A DNA stretch of 64,000 nucleotides from Chromobacterium haemolyticum DSM 19808 (GCF_000711885.1 NZ_JONK01000021.1:1-64000); one strand, 5' to 3'; positions 8,303 through 18,146 are shown, numbered from the stretch's first letter. Numbers and translations are program-made. The notes: generated from the letters alone by a model not told the origin.

Positions 8303-9202
8303 TTACTTATTCATGGCAATGGCTTTTTGCTGCAGCAATTGCCGGATCTGGGGCAGCGCCGCTTGCGCCGCGCGCTCGCCCTCCAGGATGGCCTGGTGGC
8401 GCGCATCGAACTGGGCGGAGCCGATATCCTGCACTTGCGGGCGTATCACTACGTCGGCCTGCTTCAGCTCCTGCGCCAGCGCCGGCCCGTTCATGATGTT
8501 CAGACTCTGGTCCAGCATGGACAGAAAACCGGTGGCGGCGCCCTTGCGCGGCCGCGCCGAGATATCGACGGCGATGACGAAGTCCGCGCCCATCTCGCGC
8601 GCGGCGCTGACCGGCACCGGGCTGACCAGGCCGCCGTCCACATAGCTCTTGTTGCCTATCTTCACCGGCAGAAACACATTGGGAATGCTGGCCGAGGCGC
8701 GCACGGCCTGGCCGGTGTTGCCCAGGCGAAACACCACTTTGCGGCCGCTGTCCAGTTCGGTGGCCACCGCGCCAAACGGCCGCGGCAGTTGTTCCATGGT
8801 CTTGTTGGCCACCTGGGCGTTAATCCAGTTCTGTAGCTTCTCGCCTTTGATCACGCCCTTGCTGGACAAGGTCCAGTCGGTGAGATTGGATTCATCCAAT
8901 TGAATCGCCCGGCTCTGCAACTGCATGCCGCTAAGACCGGATGCGTACAGGCTGCCGACCACGCTGCCGGCGCTGGTGCCAGTCACCAGGTCCGGCGTGA
9001 GGCCGGCGGCTTCCAATACCTTGATCACGCCGACATGGGCGAAGCCCTTGGCCGCGCCGCCGCCGAGCGCCAAACCGATCTTGGGCTTCAGCACCGGCTT
9101 GGGCGTCACCGCCGCGGGGGGGGAAGACAAGGTGGAGCAGGCAGCCAGCAGCGCGGCCATGCTCGCCAGCAACCAGGGCCGGAGTGTATGTTTGCTAATC
9201 AT
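8303..9202 (-). CDS. Patatin-like phospholipase lipoprotein (RssA-like)
   Basis: The signal peptide ends in a lipobox (LLAAC, Cys near residue 22), so this 299-residue protein is probably a lipoprotein. The patatin Ser-Asp dyad is complete: oxyanion loop LGGGAAKGFAHVG, nucleophile elbow GTSAG, and DGGLVSPVP with the catalytic Asp. Family members hydrolyse acyl chains of phospholipids. Placement in the envelope suggests membrane lipid turnover. It follows the acetyltransferase gene by 15 bp and is probably co-transcribed with it. Confidence 0.86.
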   Translation of the reverse strand: MISKHTLRPWLLASMAALLAACSTLSSPPAAVTPKPVLKPKIGLALGGGAAKGFAHVGVIKVLEAAGLTPDLVTGTSAGSVVGSLYASGLSGMQLQSRAIQLDESNLTDWTLSSKGVIKGEKLQNWINAQVANKTMEQLPRPFGAVATELDSGRKVVFRLGNTGQAVRASASIPNVFLPVKIGNKSYVDGGLVSPVPVSAAREMGADFVIAVDISARPRKGAATGFLSMLDQSLNIMNGPALAQELKQADVVIRPQVQDIGSAQFDARHQAILEGERAAQAALPQIRQLLQQKAIAMNK

Positions 9203-9217
9203 GATTCCATCAGGCTT

Positions 9218-9763
9218 TCAGACATCGGCGGCAATCAACGCCGCCCCAACGGACGCGGAATCCAGCATCACATAGTTCAGATGCCGCGCGCCCTCCAATT
9301 CGAAATAGCATTCGCCGTGGACATCCATTTCCAACCGGCGGTAGAACGCGATCGCGCGCTCATTGCCGTGCCACACTGTCAGCCACAGGCGGGCGGGCTC
9401 AGGAAGGGCGAACGCCCAACGCCGTCCCGCTTCTAGCAAGCGCCGGCCCAGTCCTTCCCCTGTACGGCTCTCCACCAGATAGAGCCGCTCGACTTCCACG
9501 GTGGCGAAGTCACAGCCCTGGCATGGGCTGTCCCGCTTCAACAGTACGTAGCCAATCAGGAAATCATCCTGCTGCATCACCAGCAGATGATGCGCGGAAC
9601 CGACAATCAAGGCCTCGAAATTCGCCGGCGTGAATTCGCTCAACACATAGTTGGCCATGTCCCGGCGGACGCCGTCGGTCACGTAGGTGCTCAGCCACAC
9701 TTGAATCGACAAGGCGGCTAGGCAAGCGGCATCTGTCTGCGTCGCCGGGCGGATGGTCGGCAT
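9218..9763 (-). CDS. GNAT-family N-acetyltransferase
   Basis: The 181-residue protein carries the acetyl-CoA-binding motif A (VERLYLVESRTGEGLGRRLL in shape, with the R-x-x-G-x-G loop TGEGLG) and a motif-B end (WHGNERAIAFYRRLEM). These enzymes acetylate small molecules or protein amines; the acceptor is unknown. It starts four bases past the bioC stop, so it is the next cistron of the bioH-bioC unit, with no known link to biotin. Confidence 0.8.
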   Translation of the reverse strand: MPTIRPATQTDAACLAALSIQVWLSTYVTDGVRRDMANYVLSEFTPANFEALIVGSAHHLLVMQQDDFLIGYVLLKRDSPCQGCDFATVEVERLYLVESRTGEGLGRRLLEAGRRWAFALPEPARLWLTVWHGNERAIAFYRRLEMDVHGECYFELEGARHLNYVMLDSASVGAALIAADV

Positions 9764-9767
9764 CGCC

Positions 9768-10670
9768 TTATTCCGGCCGTTTCTTGACGAACTCGATCAC
9801 CTGACGGCCATCGTCGCTGAACTTGGCCAGTTTCTTGTCGCCGCCCTTCCAGGCATGGCCGTACACCACCTCGTAGGTGGCCGGCAGCTTGCCGTCGCGG
9901 CGCAGATCCTCATACGCCGCCTCCACCCGCTGCCAGGCGTGCTTGCCCATCAGGCCGCGGCCGCGGCCGCTGGTGGCGTTGTGCGCGCCGATGGCTTTCA
10001 GGTCCGCCATCACGTCGCGGGCGCGGCCATAGGTCAACACGATTTTTTCCATGTCCATCACCGGCTCGGCGAAACCGGCGCGCATCAACGCGTCGCCCAG
10101 ATCGTGCATGTCGATGAATTGGTTGACGTGGGTGGCGCGGTCCACTCCGGCAAAGGCGCCCCGCAATTCATGCAGGGTGTCCGGGCCCAGGGTGGAAAAC
10201 ATCAGCATGCCTTCGGGCTTCAACACACGGCGGAATTCGGCGAACACGCTATCCGGCACATTGACCCACTGGATGGTGAGGCTGGACCAGATCATATCCA
10301 CACTGGCGTCCGCCAGCGGCAAGCGCTCGACGTCGGCCACCACCTGCCACGGCAGGCTGGGGCGAAACAGTTTCTTCAACAGGCCGTCGCCGCTCTGCTG
10401 CTTGGCGCGGGAGGCTTGCAGCATCGCCTGGGCCAGGTCCAGCTCCACCACGCGCGCATCTGGATAACGGGCGCGTAATTGGGCCGAGCCGTAGCCGGTG
10501 CCTGCGCCGGCGTCCAGCACCACTTGCGGCTGAAACTTGATGTAGTCCAGCCGCTCGGACATCCGGTCGGAGACTTCGCGCTGCAAGACCGCGGCGGAGT
10601 CGTAGCTGGCCGCGGCCTTCTCAAACGAGGCGCGCACGCGCGCCTTGTCGGTGTAAAACGCTTCAGTCAT
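9768..10670 (-). CDS. bioC: Malonyl-ACP O-methyltransferase BioC
   Basis: BioC methylates malonyl-ACP with SAM to disguise it as a primer for fatty-acid synthesis, the first step of pimeloyl (biotin precursor) formation. The N-terminus (VRASFEKAAASYDSAAVLQREV) and SAM motif I (VLDAGAGTGYGS) match BioC. At 300 residues it is longer than the E. coli protein (251), with extra C-terminal sequence. Its ATG overlaps the bioH stop by four bases, so the methylase and the esterase that removes the methyl group are translationally coupled. Confidence 0.9.
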   Translation of the reverse strand: MTEAFYTDKARVRASFEKAAASYDSAAVLQREVSDRMSERLDYIKFQPQVVLDAGAGTGYGSAQLRARYPDARVVELDLAQAMLQASRAKQQSGDGLLKKLFRPSLPWQVVADVERLPLADASVDMIWSSLTIQWVNVPDSVFAEFRRVLKPEGMLMFSTLGPDTLHELRGAFAGVDRATHVNQFIDMHDLGDALMRAGFAEPVMDMEKIVLTYGRARDVMADLKAIGAHNATSGRGRGLMGKHAWQRVEAAYEDLRRDGKLPATYEVVYGHAWKGGDKKLAKFSDDGRQVIEFVKKRPE

Positions 10671-11431
10671 GCATGGGTTTCCAAATGCAGGGCAAGCGCG
10701 GCGACGAATTCGGCTTCGTGCGACAGAAACGGCGCATGCGACGCTTGCGGAAATTCATAAAGCCGGGCATCGCCCAGCGCGTCGGCCAGCCAACGGCCGG
10801 CGCCTATCGGCGTGATGGCGTCGCGGGCGCCGTAGAACAGGCCCACCGGGCATTGAATGCGGCCGGCCAGCGCGCGCGCGTCGGCCATAAGCAACAGTTC
10901 CAGCGCAGGTAGCAGGCCTTGCGGCCGGCCATGAGCGAACAGGTCCGCGCGCAAGGCCTTCAGCGTGTCGCGGGCGGACGGCGCGCCCATCATCTGCAAG
11001 GCCAGGAAACGCTCCAGCGTCTGCTCGAAGGCGCCGTCCAGACTGGCGGCCACGGCTTCAATGGATTTGCGCTCCTGCGCGTGCGGCCAGCCCTCCTCGC
11101 GCACGAAGCGCGGGCTGGTCGCCACCAAGGCCAGGCTCTTGATCTTGTCGGGATGGCGGGCCGCCCAATGCTGGGCGATCAGCCCGCCCAGCGACCAGCC
11201 CACCAATTGCAGCGGCAATGGAAAAGCCTGGTCCAATAGATCGGCCACCGCGTCGGCATCGAAGGAGGCCAACGGGGCGGATGCGCCGTGACCAGGCAGG
11301 TCAACCAGATGCACGCAATGACAGGCAGCCAATTGCGCCGCCACGCGGCTGAACACACCGCCATGCAAGCCCCAACCGTGCAGCAGGACGACGTCCGGGC
11401 CTTGACCCAGCGTTTCAACAAACAGACTCAT
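10667..11431 (-). CDS. bioH: Pimeloyl-ACP methyl ester carboxylesterase BioH
   Basis: BioH removes the methyl group after two elongation cycles, giving pimeloyl-ACP. This 254-residue alpha/beta hydrolase has the expected size. It shows VVLLHGWGLHGGVF (oxyanion region), the nucleophile elbow GWSLGG, an acid loop near YGARDAITP, and the catalytic His in QASHAPFLSH. The ATG overlap with bioC fits a dedicated biotin unit. It lies 25 bp beyond the stop of the methyltransferase gene. Confidence 0.9.
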   Translation of the reverse strand: MSLFVETLGQGPDVVLLHGWGLHGGVFSRVAAQLAACHCVHLVDLPGHGASAPLASFDADAVADLLDQAFPLPLQLVGWSLGGLIAQHWAARHPDKIKSLALVATSPRFVREEGWPHAQERKSIEAVAASLDGAFEQTLERFLALQMMGAPSARDTLKALRADLFAHGRPQGLLPALELLLMADARALAGRIQCPVGLFYGARDAITPIGAGRWLADALGDARLYEFPQASHAPFLSHEAEFVAALALHLETHA

Positions 11432-11455
11432 GGACGACCAGATGGGGTGAAACCA

Positions 11456-12085
11456 TCATTTTCGCAAGATCGCGATGCGAAAGAAACCACCTAGTCCGGC
11501 ATCTTCGTCATGAACCTTGCTCAAACGACAGGCCGCCAGGATATCTTCAAGCCGACGGTTGATGTCGGTGGCGATTAGACGCGACAGCTGGTTGCCGGCG
11601 CTGCGCAACAAGGACGGCCGCTGGCCGTCGGGCAGGAATTTATCGAACACCGCCGCCCGGCCGCCGGGCTTGAGCACGCGTTCCACTTCGCGGATGCAGG
11701 CTTGCGGGTCCGGCACCACCGCCAACGCCAGATGCAGCACCACCGCGTCGAAGCTGGCGTCGGGGAAATCCATCGCCTGCGCGTCCATCACCCTGGCGTC
11801 CACCGCCATGCCCAGGGCCTCGGCGTGAGCGCTCAGCCGCGCCAGCATGCCGTCCGAGATGTCGATGGCGGCCACATGGCGGCAGCGCACCATAAAGTCC
11901 AGGTCCAAACCGGTGCCGGCGGCCACCAGCAGGATGCGCTCCTCCGGCTGCGGATTGAGCAGGGCGATGGAACGGCGACGGCGCGCGGCGAAAGCCTGCG
12001 CCACCCTATCGTAGACCGGCGCATACAGGTTGTAGCGCCAGCGGTTGAATGCCTGCGGCCAGCGCCGCCATCCGCTAACACTCAC
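11456..12085 (-). CDS. Class I SAM-dependent methyltransferase
   Basis: This 209-residue protein has the Methyltransf_11 core: motif I ILLVAAGTGLDLDF, acidic VAAIDISDGML, ARVMDAQAMDFPDASFDAVVLHLAL and LKPGGRAAVFDKFLP. It resembles the PmtA-like phospholipid/quinone methyltransferase group, but the substrate is uncertain. I chose GTG 12085: AAGGAG stands seven bases upstream, and upstream codons in this frame lie inside the neighbouring gene and look unnatural. It overlaps the stop of the GGDEF-EAL gene by 11 bp, which implies translational coupling. Confidence 0.78.
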   Translation of the reverse strand: MSVSGWRRWPQAFNRWRYNLYAPVYDRVAQAFAARRRRSIALLNPQPEERILLVAAGTGLDLDFMVRCRHVAAIDISDGMLARLSAHAEALGMAVDARVMDAQAMDFPDASFDAVVLHLALAVVPDPQACIREVERVLKPGGRAAVFDKFLPDGQRPSLLRSAGNQLSRLIATDINRRLEDILAACRLSKVHDEDAGLGGFFRIAILRK

Positions 12086-14924
12086 CTTGGAACTCCTTGC
12101 GGAAGCGGGCCAGCCGCTCCCAGTCCACGCCCTGGGCCGGCGCCGGAGCGGCGAAGTAAAAGCCTTGCAGTTTGCCGCAGCCCATCTTTTTGAGCATGGC
12201 CAGTTGAGCGGCCGTTTCCACGCCTTCGGCCACCACCTCCAGATCCAGGGCCTTGGCCAACGCCAGAATAGCCCGCACAATAGCCGCCGATTCCTGAGTG
12301 CGATCCAGATCGAAGACAAAGGACTGGTCTATTTTCAGCACATCGAAACGATAGCGATGCAGATAGGACAGCGCCGAATAACCGGTGCCGAAGTCGTCCA
12401 AGGCCAGCCGAACCCCCAGTTCATGCAACGCGTGCATCACGGTGGCGGCGATTTCCGGCTGATCGATCAGCGCGCTTTCGGTGATTTCCAAATGCAGCGT
12501 CGCCGGCGGCAGCCGGTAGTGCCGGATGCGCTCGCCTATCCAGACCGCCAGTTCCGGATCGTGGAAATGGGCCGACGACAGATTGATGTGCAGGGCCACC
12601 TCCGGCCCCACCCGGCCCTGAGCGCGCCACGCGCTCAATTGAGCGCAGGCGGCGTTCAGCATATAGCGGTCCAGACGGGTAATCAGCCCGCTCTCCTCGG
12701 CGATGGGCAGGAACAAGCCGGGCGAAATCAGGCCGCGCTGCGGATGCTGCCAGCGGGCCAAGGCTTCGAAGCCGACCAGCTCGCCGCTGTCTCCTTCCAT
12801 GAAGGGCTGGAAATACGGCAGCAGCTGTCCCTCTTCCTCCAGCGCGCGCCGCAGTTCGCTCTCCAACGCCAACTGGTCCGCCTGATTGATGCGCAGCTCA
12901 TGGTTGAACAAGGTATAACCCTGCCGCCCCTGCTGCTTGGTGCAATACATCGCGTGGTCGGCATCGCGCAACAGATCGTCGGCCTTGTGGTAATGCTCGT
13001 GGTCCGCCAGCACCACTCCGACGCTGGCGGTGGAAAACACCTCCCGACCCGCCAGGATCACCGGTCGCTCGAACTCGCTGACAATGCGCTGGGCGATGCG
13101 CTCGCAGTCGCCGCCGCCGTCCATGCCGAACATCAACACCGCGAACTCGTCGCCGCCCAGCCGCGCCAGAAAATCGTAATGGCGCAAGCAGGAACGGATG
13201 CGCGCGCCGGCCTCGAACAAAAGATGGTCGCCGGCCAGATGACCCAGGGTGTCGTTGACCAGCTTGAAGCGATCCAGATCGATGAACAGCACCGCAAAGC
13301 GCTCGCCTCCGCCATGCGAATACGTCTCCCAAGCCCGGCGCAAGGCCTTGGAAAAATAGCTGCGGTTAGGCAGCTTGGTCAGCGGATCGTGCAGGCTGTC
13401 GAACTCCAACTGGGCGTTGACCGCGTCCAGCTCGCTGGTCCGCTCCCGCACCCTTTGCTCCAGCTCCACGTAAGCGGTTTGCAGGCTTTCCAGCGCCTTG
13501 ACCCGGGTCAGCGCCGCCCCGATATGGTTGGCGACGAATTCCAGCACCTCTTGATCGCGGAAGTTGTAGACCACGTCCTCTTCATAGCTCTGCACCGCCA
13601 GCACGCCCAGGAGATCGGTGCCGCAATACAAGGGCACGCCCAGCCAGCTCTTGGGCCGGGGCAGCTCCTCATCGGCCTCAGGCTGGCGGTTCTGCTGCGA
13701 ATAGGGATCAATCAGCAAAGGCCGTCCGCTGTGCAGCACCTGTTCGACAAAGCCCTTGCCGGGCCGATGCGGCTTGAGCGGCGGCGCGTATTCGTCGGCG
13801 CAGTAGGGAAAGCTGATGCAATCCTCGGCCTGATCGTACAAGGCCACCAGACAATTGCGCGCCGGCACCATTTCGGCCAGCAGGCGGTGCAGACCGCCGA
13901 GAAAAGCCTCCAGCGACAAGCTGGTATTCGACAACTCCGCGATACGGAACAAGGCGCCCTGGAAACGCTCGGCGCGCTTGCGTTCGGCCACCTCCGCGCG
14001 CAATCGCGCGTTGGCGCCTTCGAGCTCGCTGGTGCGCAGCCAAACCTGGCGCTCCAACTGGCTGCGATGCAGCACCCGCTCCAGCACAAAGCCGACATGG
14101 CGGGCGGCGAACAGAAACAACTGCTGCTCGGCCGATGTCAGCGGCGTTTGATCCTCGTACAGCTGCAGCACCACCGCGCCGATCACATGGCCGCCGGCAT
14201 TGACCAGCGGCGCCCCCATCCAGCTGGCCGGCAGCAGTCCCTGCCGGCTCAGCCCCTCCTGCTGACACACTTCCAGCAGGCGCTCCCGGCTCAGCACCAC
14301 CGGCTTGCCGCCGCGGATCAACCAGGCGGTCAAGGACTGGGCGTGGCCAGTCAGCGGAAAAATGGCGTCGCTGGCGGGTGGGGCGGGGTCGCGTTGGTCG
14401 ATGTAGAAGGGAAAGTGGATGACTTGGGCTTCATCATCGTATAGGGCGATGTAGAAGTTGCTGGCGTCCATCAGCCGCATCATCTGCCGGTGCAAGCCGG
14501 GCAGAACCTGATCGATGGTGCCGCACTCTTCGGCTAACTGCGAAATATCGAACAAGGCTTCGTTGGCTTCGCGCGCGGCCACCTGCTCCGCGCCCAGCCG
14601 CGCGCACAGCAGATGCGCGCAGAGCAAGGCGGCGGAAGGATTCAGCGCCGAGCCGGCGTCTCCGCGCCACACCAACCATCCCAGCACCTGCTCCCCGGCG
14701 CGCAAGGGCATCGCCTCACAGCCTGCATGCAACCTGCCGCCGCCCTCCAGCATTTCCACGCTAGGCAGAGCGTCGGCAGCGCCCAAGGCCGCCAAGAGCT
14801 GCCAGGCCGCCCCCAGCTGCCGCCAAACCGCGGCAACACGCACTCCTCCCTGCTCTTGCAGCAGAGACAGCGCCATTGCGGCAGCCTGCTCTGGCGTCGC
14901 CAGATATTCAGCCATGCTCTTCAT
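12075..14924 (-). CDS. GAF-GAF-GGDEF-EAL cyclic-di-GMP signalling protein
   Basis: This soluble 949-residue protein holds GAF-like sensor domains (about 125-285 and 325-475), a coiled segment (about 475-505), a GGDEF domain with intact GGDEF at 590-594, and an EAL domain with EAL at 720-722. RHYD (581-584), five residues ahead of GGDEF, matches the product-inhibition I-site. The protein could therefore both make and degrade c-di-GMP. ATG 14924 is used; it lacks a good Shine-Dalgarno sequence, and the ATG at 14915 is an alternative. It sits between bioF and bioH in the same orientation, an odd place for a second-messenger enzyme. Confidence 0.9.
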   Translation of the reverse strand: MKSMAEYLATPEQAAAMALSLLQEQGGVRVAAVWRQLGAAWQLLAALGAADALPSVEMLEGGGRLHAGCEAMPLRAGEQVLGWLVWRGDAGSALNPSAALLCAHLLCARLGAEQVAAREANEALFDISQLAEECGTIDQVLPGLHRQMMRLMDASNFYIALYDDEAQVIHFPFYIDQRDPAPPASDAIFPLTGHAQSLTAWLIRGGKPVVLSRERLLEVCQQEGLSRQGLLPASWMGAPLVNAGGHVIGAVVLQLYEDQTPLTSAEQQLFLFAARHVGFVLERVLHRSQLERQVWLRTSELEGANARLRAEVAERKRAERFQGALFRIAELSNTSLSLEAFLGGLHRLLAEMVPARNCLVALYDQAEDCISFPYCADEYAPPLKPHRPGKGFVEQVLHSGRPLLIDPYSQQNRQPEADEELPRPKSWLGVPLYCGTDLLGVLAVQSYEEDVVYNFRDQEVLEFVANHIGAALTRVKALESLQTAYVELEQRVRERTSELDAVNAQLEFDSLHDPLTKLPNRSYFSKALRRAWETYSHGGGERFAVLFIDLDRFKLVNDTLGHLAGDHLLFEAGARIRSCLRHYDFLARLGGDEFAVLMFGMDGGGDCERIAQRIVSEFERPVILAGREVFSTASVGVVLADHEHYHKADDLLRDADHAMYCTKQQGRQGYTLFNHELRINQADQLALESELRRALEEEGQLLPYFQPFMEGDSGELVGFEALARWQHPQRGLISPGLFLPIAEESGLITRLDRYMLNAACAQLSAWRAQGRVGPEVALHINLSSAHFHDPELAVWIGERIRHYRLPPATLHLEITESALIDQPEIAATVMHALHELGVRLALDDFGTGYSALSYLHRYRFDVLKIDQSFVFDLDRTQESAAIVRAILALAKALDLEVVAEGVETAAQLAMLKKMGCGKLQGFYFAAPAPAQGVDWERLARFRKEFQGEC

Positions 14925-14996
14925 GTGATTATCGTAGTATGAGTTAGCTGGAAAATCCGGCCATGCCGATGCGCCCCTCCCCATGGGCGCGCCGGC

Positions 14997-16151
14997 TCAG
15001 GACGCCGCGGCGCGCTGAATACAGGACAGCAGGCGCTGCAAGTGTTCCGGCTGATGCATGGCCGACAAAGACAGACGCAAGCGCGCCGTCCCGGCCGCTA
15101 CCGTGGGCGGGCGGATCGCCGGCACCCACAAGCCCTGCTCGCGCAGACGGGCGGCCATGGCCAACGCCTGTTCTTCGCTGCCTATGATAAGTGGCTGAAT
15201 CGGCGTTCGGGAAGCCCCTACGGAGTATTTGAATTCAGATAGTCCTGATTTGACAGTTTCTATCGATTCACGCAGCCGCGCGCGCCGCTCATCCGCCTCG
15301 GAGATCAAGCGCAGGCTGGCCAGAATCGCACAGGCCAACGCCGGCGGCTGGGAGGTCGTGTAAATATAACTGCGCGCGGAATTGATCAGCCACTCCACCA
15401 AGTCCGCTCCGCCGGAGATGAAGGCGCCGGCCACCCCAGCGGCCTTGCCCAAGGTCGCCATGTAAATCAAGCGCGGGCTGGACAGCCCGTGCTCGGCCAG
15501 CGCGCCGCGACCATCGCCCAGCACGCCGAAGCCATGGGCGTCATCCACATACAGCCAAGCGTCATAGCGTTCGGCCAAGGCCAGCAACGCCGGTAGCGGG
15601 GCTTCATCGCCGTCCATGCTGTACACCGACTCCACCGCGATCAGTTTGGAGCGCGCGCTGGACTCCGCCAGCAAACGTTCCAGTTGCGTCAGGTCGTTGT
15701 GATGAAAGCGCTTGAACTCGGCGCGGCTCAGTCTACAGGCGTCGTTCAACGAGGCATGGTTCAGCCGGTCGGCGAACACCGCGTCGCCGCGGCCCAGCAA
15801 ACTGCTGACAATCGCCAGATTGGCCGCGTAGCCGGAGCCAAACAATAATGCCGCAGGCTGGCCGACGAATTCCGCCAACGCCTCCTCGGCCTGCTGTTGC
15901 ACGCTGAAGTGACCGGCCAGCAAATGCGAGGAGCCGCCGCCCACCCCCCAACGTTCAAGACCCTGCTGCGCGGCGCGCACCAGGGCCGGGTGATCGGCTA
16001 ATCCAAGGTAATCGTTGCTGGCGAAAGAGACATAGGAACGCCCGTCCACCACCACTTCGACCCCTTGAGGGCTGTCGATGACCGCGCGTTGGCGACGGCA
16101 ATGGGTGGCGGAAAGGTCCAGCAGGGCGGCAGGCAAGTCTTGAAGGCGCAT
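14997..16151 (-). CDS. bioF: 8-amino-7-oxononanoate synthase BioF
   Basis: BioF condenses pimeloyl-ACP with L-alanine using PLP. At 384 residues it equals the E. coli length. SFASNDYLGLADHP, GSGYAANLA, the Asp-bearing VDDAHGFGVLG and the PLP-lysine region MATLGKAAGVAGAF are all present. I chose ATG 16151 (MRLQDLP) because the longer frame runs through low-complexity upstream sequence. It lies 116 bp after bioB in the same orientation. The neighbouring bioA and bioD are not in the window. Confidence 0.92.
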   Translation of the reverse strand: MRLQDLPAALLDLSATHCRRQRAVIDSPQGVEVVVDGRSYVSFASNDYLGLADHPALVRAAQQGLERWGVGGGSSHLLAGHFSVQQQAEEALAEFVGQPAALLFGSGYAANLAIVSSLLGRGDAVFADRLNHASLNDACRLSRAEFKRFHHNDLTQLERLLAESSARSKLIAVESVYSMDGDEAPLPALLALAERYDAWLYVDDAHGFGVLGDGRGALAEHGLSSPRLIYMATLGKAAGVAGAFISGGADLVEWLINSARSYIYTTSQPPALACAILASLRLISEADERRARLRESIETVKSGLSEFKYSVGASRTPIQPLIIGSEEQALAMAARLREQGLWVPAIRPPTVAAGTARLRLSLSAMHQPEHLQRLLSCIQRAAAS

Positions 16152-16267
16152 ATCGGCTCGAAATATCCCGTGAAAAGGGCTTGGCCGGAACCAGCCTCGC
16201 CGGCCGCCCAAGCTATTCCTTATATATACATTTTTTACATCGCCCGCGAATCCGCCGCCCAATCCGC

Positions 16268-17251
16268 TCAAAGCGGCGTCAGATCAAGCTTTTCCAACAG
16301 CTGCCGGTCGGCATCCACCTCGGGGTTGCCGGTCGTCAAGAGCTTGTCGCCGTAAAAGATGGAATTGGCACCGGCAAGGAAGCACAAAGCCTGCGTGGAC
16401 TCATCCATTTCGCGGCGTCCGGCGGACAATCGCACATAGGTTTTGGGCATCACGATGCGGGCCACCGCGATGGTGCGCACAAACTCGGTCCAGTCCAGCG
16501 GCTCGGCGCCTTCCAGCGGCGTGCCCTCTACCTTGACCAGCTTGTTGATAGGCACCGACTCCGGTTGCGGCTCAAGATTCGCTAGCTGTGCAATCAGACC
16601 TGCGCGATCGTTGCGGGTTTCATTCATGCCAACAATACCACCACAGCACACCGATAGACCCGCACTGCGTACTTTTCCCAAAGTGTCCAGCCGATCTTCA
16701 TAGTCCCGCGTGGCAATGATATCGGAATATTTGTCCGGCGAGGTATCCAGATTGTGATTGTAATAATCCAGGCCGGCCGCCTTCAGTTTTTCCGCCTGTC
16801 CGCCCTTCAGCAAACCAAAGGTGGCGCAGGTTTCCAGCCCCAAGGCTTTGACTTCCTTGACCATTTCCAACGTTTTTTCCAAGTCCGCGTCCTTGGGGCC
16901 GCGCCAGGCCGCGCCCATGCAAAAGCGGCTGGCCCCGTTGGCCTTGGCCGCGCGCGCGGCGCTCAAGACCTCGTCCACCGTCAGCATCGGCTGATTGGGC
17001 ACCGGCGTGTCGTGATGCGTCGATTGCGGGCAGTAGCCGCAGTCTTCCGGACAGCCGCCGGTCTTGATGGAAATCAGCGTGGACAGCTGCACCTTGGTGG
17101 GGTCGAAAAACTGGCGATGAATCTCGGCCGCGCGGAATACCAGCTCCATGAAGGGCAAGGCCAGCAGCGTTTCGATTTCCGCCACAGTCCAGCTGGCAGA
17201 TTCCGGATGCGGGTTGGCGGAAGGCTTGAATTCGATAGCGGAAGAATGCAT
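16268..17251 (-). CDS. bioB: Biotin synthase BioB
   Basis: BioB inserts sulfur into dethiobiotin by radical SAM chemistry. The CPEDCGYC motif holds the CxxxCxxC cysteines for the 4Fe-4S cluster, and the conserved [18 protein letters not shown] and the Arg of TYVRLSAGR (2Fe-2S ligand) are seen. It has 327 residues, slightly shorter than E. coli BioB (346). AGGA precedes ATG 17251. It is the first gene of the minus-strand biotin series and is divergent from comF. Confidence 0.95.
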   Translation of the reverse strand: MHSSAIEFKPSANPHPESASWTVAEIETLLALPFMELVFRAAEIHRQFFDPTKVQLSTLISIKTGGCPEDCGYCPQSTHHDTPVPNQPMLTVDEVLSAARAAKANGASRFCMGAAWRGPKDADLEKTLEMVKEVKALGLETCATFGLLKGGQAEKLKAAGLDYYNHNLDTSPDKYSDIIATRDYEDRLDTLGKVRSAGLSVCCGGIVGMNETRNDRAGLIAQLANLEPQPESVPINKLVKVEGTPLEGAEPLDWTEFVRTIAVARIVMPKTYVRLSAGRREMDESTQALCFLAGANSIFYGDKLLTTGNPEVDADRQLLEKLDLTPL

Positions 17252-17395
17252 GGTCTATCCTGGCTGTGGTCACTGTCCGGCGATGGAAGACCTTGATCTG
17301 GCAAGGATAACTCCGGCTTTCGCCGTCAGGACCGTCAGAGTGCCACGCCCGGCCGGGCGTGGGGCGAATCAGCGCATCTTGCTGGGGAGGGCGCC
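17252..17395. promoter_or_regulatory. Divergent bioB/comF promoter region
   Basis: The 144-bp gap must carry both promoters. I see no convincing BirA operator. An inverted repeat TGTCA-AACC-TGACA lies at 17400-17413, just inside the comF reading frame. Confidence 0.4.
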
Positions 17396-18106
17396 ATGCT
17401 GTCAAACCTGACAAGGATCATAACTGACAAGTGCACAATATTTAATCAGCCATGCCTGCTCTGCGGGGACTGGCGGGCAGAGCGGGGCTTTTGCCAGGAC
17501 TGTCGCCGACAGTTGCCTGCTCTGCCGTCCACGCAATGCGCGCGCTGCGCGGAACCGCTGCCCGTCTCCGGCTTATGCGGCCAGTGCCAACGCCGGCCTC
17601 CCGCCTTTGACGCGCTGTACGCGCCGTATTTGTTCGATTACCCTCTCGCCGCGTTGATCCACGCCTTCAAATACGGAAAACAGCTGCAGATGGGCGCGGC
17701 CTTGGGTGGCTTGCTCGCCGATTTCGCCCTACCGCTCAGCCCAAAATATCACCTCGTCATTCCTGTTCCACTGGCAAAAGAACGGCTTGCCGAACGCGGT
17801 TTCAATCAAAGTCATGAGTTGGCAAAAGCATTCGCTGCTACAATGGCGAGCCGTTTGAGCGCCGAGGTTTGTTGGCGAAAATACAACACTCTTCCCCAAG
17901 CCTCCCTCGGACGCGCCGAACGCCGGAAAAACCTCCGCCATGCTTTCGGCGTAAATTGCCGCTGTGACGGGCTTTCCATCGCCATTGTCGATGACGTCGC
18001 CACCAGCGGCGCCACCCTGTCGGCGCTGGCCGAAATTTTGAAAAAACAGGGGGCAAAACGGGTCGATGGCTGGGTGCTCGCCAGGGCCTTTTCTCCTAAA
18101 ACTTGA
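17396..18106 (+). CDS. comF: ComF family protein (phosphoribosyltransferase-like)
   Basis: The 236-residue protein has N-terminal zinc-finger-like cysteine pairs (CLLC, CQDC, CARC, CGQC) and a C-terminal PRTase domain with the PRPP loop VDDVATSGATL. ComF proteins are needed for uptake of transforming DNA in several bacteria; the biochemical role is unsettled. GGGGAGG lies upstream of ATG 17396. It is followed 40 bp later by trmL, probably in one transcript. Confidence 0.85.
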   Translation: MLSNLTRIITDKCTIFNQPCLLCGDWRAERGFCQDCRRQLPALPSTQCARCAEPLPVSGLCGQCQRRPPAFDALYAPYLFDYPLAALIHAFKYGKQLQMGAALGGLLADFALPLSPKYHLVIPVPLAKERLAERGFNQSHELAKAFAATMASRLSAEVCWRKYNTLPQASLGRAERRKNLRHAFGVNCRCDGLSIAIVDDVATSGATLSALAEILKKQGAKRVDGWVLARAFSPKT

Positions 18107-18146
18107 CCAAGATTTTGATTCTTTGGAACAATCCAGGCTGCCAACG

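Noticed and set aside
12045..14444. A 799-codon open frame on the plus strand opposite the GGDEF-EAL gene
   Set aside because: It is the antisense shadow of a high-G+C gene; the product is rich in Gln, His and Arg with no domain, while the minus strand encodes intact GAF, GGDEF and EAL domains.
17252..17413. A BirA operator before bioB
   Set aside because: Only TGTCA-AACC-TGACA at 17400-17413 was found; its spacing and sequence do not match the BirA consensus arms, and it lies within comF.
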